Shown one piece after another: positions 6,785-11,272 of a stretch of DNA of 11,272 bases. A model generated the notes under the pieces. That model did no database searches. It saw only the letters and a program-made list of their open reading frames with translations, and was not told where the DNA came from. How positions within the stretch are numbered: the first letter of the stretch is position 1; each line of letters starts with the position of its first letter. The position numbers were made by a program, and so were the translations under genes. This DNA is from Nitrospirota bacterium. GTDB lineage: Bacteria; Nitrospirota; UBA9217. Location of the stretch: contig JAAXXJ010000082.1 of assembly GCA_013334545.1 (NCBI GenBank), positions 1 to 11,272 on the forward strand, written 5' to 3'.

Positions 6785-7660
6785 TCAGAACGCTGGTGCC
6801 AGATGGTCCCCATAAAGCGGCCCGGTCAGGGTCTCTGCCGGATAGAGCCGCCACCCTTTCTTCTGAAGTCTTTGATCCGCCTCCCGGCAGCCCGCGTCGG
6901 TATCGAAGATCCCGAATACCGTCGGCCCGCTGCCGCTCATGCGGGCGCCCAGCGCCCCTGCCTCGAACAGGGCCTGCTCCATCTCCTTGATGGCCGGATG
7001 GGCGGCAGCGGTCACTGTTTCGAGGTCGTTGTGGAGCGACGCGGCGATCTGACTGACGTTAAGCCCTGCAATAGTAGTACAATCGCCTTTTTTTGTCAAC
7101 CCAAAATTCAGGTTTTTATAGGCCCAGGCAGTGGAGGTCTCGAACCCGGGATTGACGAGCAAAACCCAGAACTTAGGCGGTGGCGGAAGGCTCGTCAGGA
7201 CCTCTCCCCTCCCCCGGGCAAGGGCCGTTGGTCCATACAGGAAGAACGGGACGTCCATGCCGAGCCTCGTGCCGATCTCGGCAAGCTGTTCCCGGCCCAG
7301 CCCGATGCCGAGCAGACGGTTGCAGGCGACCAGTACTGCCGCCGCGTTGCTGCTCCCTCCGCCCAGGCCGGCGGCCACGGGAATGGTCTTTTTTATCTCC
7401 ACGACGATGCCCGACGGTCTGCCGGACAGGTCCAGCATCTCCCGGGCCGCCCGGTAGGCGATGTTCCCGGCGCCGGCCGGGACAGCGGCGCTGTCGCAGG
7501 CGATCGTGATGCCGCTCCCGGAAAGCCGGACCGTCACCAAGTCGTACAAGCCCACGGCCTGCATCAACATCTCCACCTCGTGGTACCCGTCGGACCGCTT
7601 TCCGAGCACGGAGAGGCAGAGGTTGATCTTGGCCGGCGTCGGCAGGGTCAGTCCGGTCAT
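6785..7660 (-). CDS. ispE: 4-diphosphocytidyl-2-C-methyl-D-erythritol kinase
   Basis: This GHMP-family kinase phosphorylates CDP-methylerythritol with ATP in the non-mevalonate (MEP) pathway to isopentenyl diphosphate. It has 291 residues, a typical length. Motifs in order: PTPAKINLCLSV with the catalytic K11, GYHEVEMLMQ (25-34), the ATP loop PVAAGLGGGSSNAAA (94-108), GMDVPFF with the catalytic D136, and the C-terminal GHMP motif MSGSGPTVFG (241-250). Its ATG overlaps the stop of the LolB-like gene as ATGA (7660-7657), so translation is probably coupled; the ribosome site itself is poor. The lolB-ispE pairing is also found in E. coli and Pseudomonas. Confidence 0.97.
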   Translation of the reverse strand: MTGLTLPTPAKINLCLSVLGKRSDGYHEVEMLMQAVGLYDLVTVRLSGSGITIACDSAAVPAGAGNIAYRAAREMLDLSGRPSGIVVEIKKTIPVAAGLGGGSSNAAAVLVACNRLLGIGLGREQLAEIGTRLGMDVPFFLYGPTALARGRGEVLTSLPPPPKFWVLLVNPGFETSTAWAYKNLNFGLTKKGDCTTIAGLNVSQIAASLHNDLETVTAAAHPAIKEMEQALFEAGALGARMSGSGPTVFGIFDTDAGCREADQRLQKKGWRLYPAETLTGPLYGDHLAPAF

Positions 7661-8466
7661 CGTCCCGCCCCTGCGCCGTTCAGGAGGAACGCGCTGTCCT
7701 CGACCGGAACGTTCACCTCCACGTCCTGGTACTCGATCAAGAGCACGGCCTTCCGGTCCGCACTCTCCACCGTGACCCGTTTCGGGAACAGGTACCCGCC
7801 GATCATTTCCGAAGAATCGAACCTGGCCGTGTACACCAGATCATCGCCGCGGTACCGCTCACCGGACTCTATCCGGAACGGGGCGGCCGGAACGATGTGC
7901 GCCAGCCACCGGGCATCATCGGTGCGGAAGTCGACCACGCACCGGCCGTCCTCTGAACAGCGCGCCCGCGCCTCTTCGCTCTTCCGCAACGGCGGCATGT
8001 TTCCCGAAAGGACCGCGGCAAGCTCCGACGGCGCAAGAGGGAACCCGATGAGGCGCTCAAACGCCCATGGGCCTGCCCGCGTGAAATCGGCCTCGCCGGG
8101 CATGCGCAGCATCAGGTCCTTCCCGTCCCACAGCGCGCCGAAGACCGGTTCCCCCAGGGGCCCGTATCCTTCGATGCGGAACTTTGCCTGGTCCTGCTGC
8201 AGAAAGGCCACGCTCTCATACACGCGCTTCCTGCCCCTGCGCTCGGTCTGGACCCGCGCCGCGGCCTTGAGGCCGGAGAAGGAACCGCGGCGGCGGTCCA
8301 GTTCCTGCACCAGCGGGGCAGCGGGAACTTCGGTCATCGGTATCTCGGGTCGGGGAGGGGCGCAGGAGAACAGGAGCGGGAGCAGCGCAATGGCAAATCG
8401 GGTGCTGGTCTTGAAGCTCCCTGCAGCAGGCTGCGGGGAATCTTCGATCCTCAAGGCAGTTATCAT
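7657..8466 (-). CDS. LolB-like outer-membrane lipoprotein
   Basis: This is a predicted lipoprotein of about 269 residues. From the ATG at 8466 there is an unusually long polar N-region (residues 1-23), a hydrophobic core FAIALLPLLF and a lipobox LFSC with C35 as the lipidated residue. The mature part resembles the LolB/DUF4292 fold, with segments such as FRIEGYGPLGEPVFGALWDGKDLMLRM. LolB takes lipoproteins from the LolA carrier and inserts them in the outer membrane. The sequence is divergent, so the call rests partly on the conserved position (TPR, lolB, ispE, tRNA-Gln, prs). The start is uncertain: there is no good ribosome site, no start codon lies nearer the hydrophobic core, and a REP-like palindrome (8423-8441) lies inside the first codons. 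A TTG at 8496 gives 279 residues but lies inside the other palindrome. The stop overlaps the ispE start. Confidence 0.75.
   Translation of the reverse strand: MITALRIEDSPQPAAGSFKTSTRFAIALLPLLFSCAPPRPEIPMTEVPAAPLVQELDRRRGSFSGLKAAARVQTERRGRKRVYESVAFLQQDQAKFRIEGYGPLGEPVFGALWDGKDLMLRMPGEADFTRAGPWAFERLIGFPLAPSELAAVLSGNMPPLRKSEEARARCSEDGRCVVDFRTDDARWLAHIVPAAPFRIESGERYRGDDLVYTARFDSSEMIGGYLFPKRVTVESADRKAVLLIEYQDVEVNVPVEDSAFLLNGAGAGR
8423..8441. repeat. REP-like palindromic element, copy 2
   Basis: The 19-base unit GCAGCAGGCTGCGGGGAAT differs at one base from the copy at 8490-8508, in the same orientation 67 bases away. The core GCAGC-AG-GCTGC is a palindrome, and flanking GAAG and CTTC extend an imperfect hairpin to about 8412-8445. 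It lies inside the first codons of the LolB-like gene. Confidence 0.65.
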
Positions 8467-8487
8467 TATTCTAATCGCTTGCTTACT

Positions 8488-8508
8488 CCGCAGCAAGCTG
8501 CGGGGAAT
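8488..8508. repeat. REP-like palindromic element, copy 1
   Basis: CCGCAGC-AA-GCTGCGG is a perfect 7-bp palindrome followed by GGAAT, in the gap between the TPR gene stop and the LolB-like gene. With its near-identical neighbour it looks like an interspersed repeat of the REP type: a short GC-rich hairpin with a conserved flank, found outside genes. Whether it is repeated genome-wide cannot be seen here. Confidence 0.65.
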
Positions 8509-8524
8509 GCGCTCGCTCCTGGAT

Positions 8525-10330
8525 TCACGGCTTCTCTTTTTTCTTCTCGTTCTGGTCTTTCTTCTCTTTCTTCTCTTTCTTCTCTTGCTTCGCCGGCTGG
8601 TCCGGTCTCACCACGGCATCGGGATCGCCGAAGCCCGCCTTCCGATACCGGTCCCGGAGCTTCTGGTTCTTCGGTTCGAGCTCGAGGGAATGGATCCACT
8701 GCTCTTTGGCTTTGTCCTTCTTTCCGAGTTTCAGCAGGATGTCGCCGTAGTGCTCGCGCATGACCGGGTCGTCATCGGCCTTGCTCAGCGCCTTGACCAT
8801 GGTCTCGTTCGCTTCCTGGTACATGCCCTTCTGGTAGTAGGCCCAGGCAAGGCTGTCAAGGATATATCCGCTGTCCTTCTTGATGAGCAGCGCCCGCCTG
8901 ATCAGGGAGATGGCCTCATCAAGGTGCTCACCGGCTTCGGCATAGGTGTAGCCGAGGTAGTTCAGGGCGTCGGCATGGTCCGGCTTGAGCTCGAGTGTCT
9001 TCTTGAGGGCCGCGATCATGTCGTCACGCTTCCCCTGTTTCTCGTAGGCCAGGGCAAGGGTGAAATACAGGTCCTCCCGGTCAGGGGCCATCTCGATCCC
9101 CTTGGAGAGGACCGCGGCCGCCTCGGAAGGCTGGTCCAGGTCCAGGTGGGCGTTCGCGAGATACAGGTACAGCTCCGCTTTTCCCGGCTGCGCCGCCACG
9201 GCCCGCTGGAGCAGCGGCACGGAGTCCTTCATCCGTCCCTGCCGCGCGTAGATGTACGCCGTCTGAAGAACGGCGTCGGTGTCATCGGGGTCGAGCTTCA
9301 GGATCTCGGTGTATTCCTGGAGCGCCTCGTCGTACGCCTCCATGGCGATGAGGACCGTGCCCAGGTACTGGCGTATCTTGATGTTCTGCGGCACAGCGTG
9401 GGACGCGACCCGGAACGCTTCCGCGGCCTGGGCGTACTGCTGTTTTTCCACGTAAATGAGGCCCATCTTGACGAAGGCATCGTAGTTCTGCATGTCGTCG
9501 GCCGCGAGCCTGCGGAACTGCTCAAGCGCCTCGTCGAGCGAGTTCTCCTGGATGTAGAGCTGGGCCACGCGCTGGCGTATCTCGGTGTTGTGGGGGTTCA
9601 GGAGGAGCGACCGCTTGTAGGCATCGATGGCGTCCTTGGTCTGGCCCATGAGCTCATAGACGATCCCCATGCCCGTGAAGGTTGGCTCGAAATCATCGCG
9701 GACCGCGGCCGCCCGCTTGAACTCGGCGAGGGCCTCGGGATACATCTTCCGCTCGGTATAGATCCGCCCCAGGTAGTAGGGCGACATGAGCGATGCGGGG
9801 TTCTGCTTGTCCAGCGCACGGAACGTTTCGACCGCCTCGTCATAGCGCTTCAGCGCCGCGTACAGCGAGCCAAGATAGATATAGGCGTCTTCCTGGGAAG
9901 GATCGATATCGATGACCTTCCGATAGAGGACGATCGCCTCGTCATATTTCTTTCGCCCGCTGTTGATGCCGGCCAGGAGCATGAGCGTCTCGGTCCGTTT
10001 CGGGTCGAGCGCAAGGGCCTTCTGCGCATACGCCACCGCGTCTTCGGTCTTCCCCTGGTGGATCGACAGGGTCGCGAGGGCCTGGGCGACCTCGACAGAG
10101 CCAGGGTCCAGCCGGAACGCGGCCTCGTATTCCTTCATCGCGCCGTCAAGGTTGCCTTCCTGCTCCAGCATGCTGCCGTTCATGAAATGGAGATAGGCGT
10201 CGGCCTGTTGCTGTTGCGAATCGCTGATGCTGCCGGGGGAGGCCTCCGGCATCTTTCCTGCCGGAACTGCCGGAGCAAGGCAGGACGCGGCACCGAGGGC
10301 AAGAAGAGGAAGAAGATGGAGTAGTTTCAT
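8525..10330 (-). CDS. TPR-repeat lipoprotein
   Basis: This is a 601-residue predicted lipoprotein. A short signal (MKLLHLLPLLALGAAS) ends at C17, with AASC as a relaxed lipobox, then a polar Gln-rich linker to about residue 43. Residues about 44-545 are a near-continuous array of roughly 14 tetratricopeptide repeats; clear units read AMKEYEAAFRLDPGS, AVAYAQKALALDPKR, AIDAYKRSLLLNPHN and MIAALKKTLELKPDH. The last 25 or so residues are Lys/Glu-rich (EKKEKKEKK), encoded by a 9-base tandem repeat. TPR arrays act as protein-binding scaffolds; the partner is unknown. Upstream of lolB and ispE it matches a TPR gene in the same place in Pseudomonas. The ATG at 10330 has no Shine-Dalgarno site, an in-frame TAG lies 4 codons upstream, and a promoter 7 bases away suggests a leaderless message. 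Confidence 0.93.
   Translation of the reverse strand: MKLLHLLPLLALGAASCLAPAVPAGKMPEASPGSISDSQQQQADAYLHFMNGSMLEQEGNLDGAMKEYEAAFRLDPGSVEVAQALATLSIHQGKTEDAVAYAQKALALDPKRTETLMLLAGINSGRKKYDEAIVLYRKVIDIDPSQEDAYIYLGSLYAALKRYDEAVETFRALDKQNPASLMSPYYLGRIYTERKMYPEALAEFKRAAAVRDDFEPTFTGMGIVYELMGQTKDAIDAYKRSLLLNPHNTEIRQRVAQLYIQENSLDEALEQFRRLAADDMQNYDAFVKMGLIYVEKQQYAQAAEAFRVASHAVPQNIKIRQYLGTVLIAMEAYDEALQEYTEILKLDPDDTDAVLQTAYIYARQGRMKDSVPLLQRAVAAQPGKAELYLYLANAHLDLDQPSEAAAVLSKGIEMAPDREDLYFTLALAYEKQGKRDDMIAALKKTLELKPDHADALNYLGYTYAEAGEHLDEAISLIRRALLIKKDSGYILDSLAWAYYQKGMYQEANETMVKALSKADDDPVMREHYGDILLKLGKKDKAKEQWIHSLELEPKNQKLRDRYRKAGFGDPDAVVRPDQPAKQEKKEKKEKKDQNEKKKEKP
8556..8591. repeat. 9-bp tandem repeat coding the Lys/Glu-rich tail of the TPR protein
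   Basis: Three perfect copies of TCTTTCTTC and a fourth with one change (TCTTGCTTC) run head to tail. Read on the minus strand they give EKK units. The period is a multiple of three, so copy-number change would alter tail length without breaking the frame. Confidence 0.75.
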
Positions 10331-10336
10331 GGTCGT

Positions 10337-10365
10337 AGTCTAAGGTACGGGGCTTTCTGTGTCAA
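10337..10365 (-). promoter_or_regulatory. Sigma70-type promoter of the TPR-lolB-ispE cluster
   Basis: On the minus strand TTGACA (complement of 10360-10365, perfect -35) is followed by 17 bases and TAGACT (complement of 10337-10342, four of six -10 positions). Transcription should start 6-7 bases later, at about 10331-10330, on the A of the TPR gene's ATG. Confidence 0.75.
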
Positions 10366-10414
10366 GGCAAAGGTGTGGGCAGGGCGGCGTGGATGGTCGA
10401 GAATCGCGACCCGA

Positions 10415-11227
10415 TCAGCCGCCCTTCATGAGCTCCCGGATCTGCACCAGGCTCGGCTCGATGTCCTCGGCGTCGTGTGCCTCGAGGGTGAAGACCGGGC
10501 TGGCTCCGTGCTCCCTGATGAGCCGGAAGAACCTGGCGAAATCGACCGTGCCCTTCCCGAGCGCCTGGTGGGCGTCCTCGGAACCGCCGTTATCGTGAAG
10601 GTGCACCTCCGCAAGATGCTTCCCCAGGCGGGCGAACCACTGTTCCATGGTGGCGGTCGAAAAAAGATTGAAATGGCCGGTGTCGAAGCAGAAACCGAAC
10701 CGCGGGTCGTTCACCCGTTCGATGAGCATGGCCAGCGCCTCGGGGTCCTCGTCGAAGACGTTCTCGACGGCAACGCGCAAGCCATCGATCCGGGCAGCGC
10801 TCTCCATGATCCGGGGCCACGTCTCCATGCTGTTCTCGAGCCAGAGTTCCGTCCTGCCGGCGTACCGCCATCGGTCATAGGCCGCATGGAACACCACGGC
10901 GCGGGGCTTGAGCACCGACGCAACGGACAGGAGCTGCTTGAAGCGCATCTGTGTCGCCGACCTCACCATCGGGTCCACGGCGCCGGGGTTCAGGTCCATG
11001 AACGGAGCGTGGAGCGTCAGCGCAGGGCCCCAGTCCAGGTTGTCGAGCAGGACCTCGAGATCGACGCGCTCGAGCTGGCCCAGGACCGACGCGGGGATGT
11101 AGATCTCAAGGTCGTACTTCCGCTTCCGGACGAGCGCGAGATAGTCCCGGAGCTTGCCGTAGGGGATATGGACGTGGATAGGCTCAAGGCCGACTACGCG
11201 CGGATAAGGAAAGGGGGCATCCTGCAT
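10415..11227 (-). CDS. Sugar phosphate isomerase/epimerase-like TIM-barrel protein
   Basis: This protein of about 270 residues belongs to the xylose isomerase-like TIM-barrel (AP endonuclease 2) superfamily, which covers sugar isomerases, epimerases and endonuclease IV. The likely metal ligands follow the usual barrel order: H73 (TLHAPF), H114 (VVFHAAYD), E155 (VAVENVFDED), D182 and H185 (CFDTGHFN), H209 and H211 (EVHLHDNGG) and E249 (FTLEAHD). The second strand carries EIYIPA (41-46). The spacing is closer to isomerase/epimerase members than to endonuclease IV; the substrate is unknown. The ATG at 11227 has no ribosome site and the frame stays open to the window edge, so the true start may lie upstream. 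It ends 84 bases before the TPR gene, which has its own promoter, so it is a separate unit. Confidence 0.87.
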   Translation of the reverse strand: MQDAPFPYPRVVGLEPIHVHIPYGKLRDYLALVRKRKYDLEIYIPASVLGQLERVDLEVLLDNLDWGPALTLHAPFMDLNPGAVDPMVRSATQMRFKQLLSVASVLKPRAVVFHAAYDRWRYAGRTELWLENSMETWPRIMESAARIDGLRVAVENVFDEDPEALAMLIERVNDPRFGFCFDTGHFNLFSTATMEQWFARLGKHLAEVHLHDNGGSEDAHQALGKGTVDFARFFRLIREHGASPVFTLEAHDAEDIEPSLVQIRELMKGG

Positions 11228-11272
11228 ATGACCAGCGCCAAGACCGGTGCAGGATTGCCAGAGCTCCTTAGG

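Noticed and set aside
6803..10324. Very long plus-strand open frame of 1173 codons
   Set aside because: It is the antisense shadow of ispE, the LolB-like gene and the TPR gene, which all show clear family motifs; long antisense frames are common in GC-rich DNA.
11228..11272. Another gene entering from the right edge
   Set aside because: Two frames are open but 45 bases give no recognisable product; AAGGAG at 11264-11269 has no start codon at proper spacing.

Overview
The window is about 11.3 kb of GC-rich bacterial DNA. All of its genes read on the minus strand, so transcription runs from the high to the low coordinates. The contents suggest a Gram-negative, probably anaerobic or metal/sulfur-cycling bacterium of the Desulfobacterota/Desulfuromonadota or Nitrospirota type. 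The clues are two lipoproteins (one LolB-like), SpoVG in an otherwise non-sporulation setting, an L25/Ctc with a long tail, and a doubled-CXXCH multihaem cytochrome c remnant. The taxonomic placement is inference.

Reading in the direction of transcription: a TIM-barrel sugar isomerase/epimerase-like protein (11227-10415) is followed by a conserved housekeeping cluster: TPR lipoprotein (10330-8525), LolB-like lipoprotein (to 7657), ispE (7660-6785), spoVG (6729-6418), tRNA-Gln(UUG) (6331-6258), prs (6218-5268), rplY/ctc (5163-4411), pth (4380-3817), a strong intrinsic terminator (3806-3764) and ychF (3624-2530). Apart from spoVG this is the order known from Pseudomonas (TPR, lolB, ispE, tRNA-Gln, prs, rplY, pth, ychF), and partly from E. 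coli. The cluster links envelope lipoprotein sorting, isoprenoid precursor synthesis, PRPP synthesis and translation quality control. A good sigma70-type promoter sits directly before the TPR gene and predicts a leaderless message.

Below ychF the content becomes accessory: a damaged multihaem cytochrome c gene (2384-1854), then an AcpH-type ACP phosphodiesterase (1811-1239) and, 15 bases further on, a POT-family peptide/proton symporter (1223 to beyond base 1). The cytochrome has seven CXXCH sites in one frame, interrupted by an in-frame TGA, and no export signal.

I see no phage, IS, CRISPR or defence system. The most noteworthy signals are the interrupted cytochrome, whose TGA is followed at once by a 10-bp hairpin; the leaderless promoter; two REP-like palindromes around the start of the LolB-like gene, one inside its coding sequence; and a degenerate 7-bp tandem repeat between prs and rplY.
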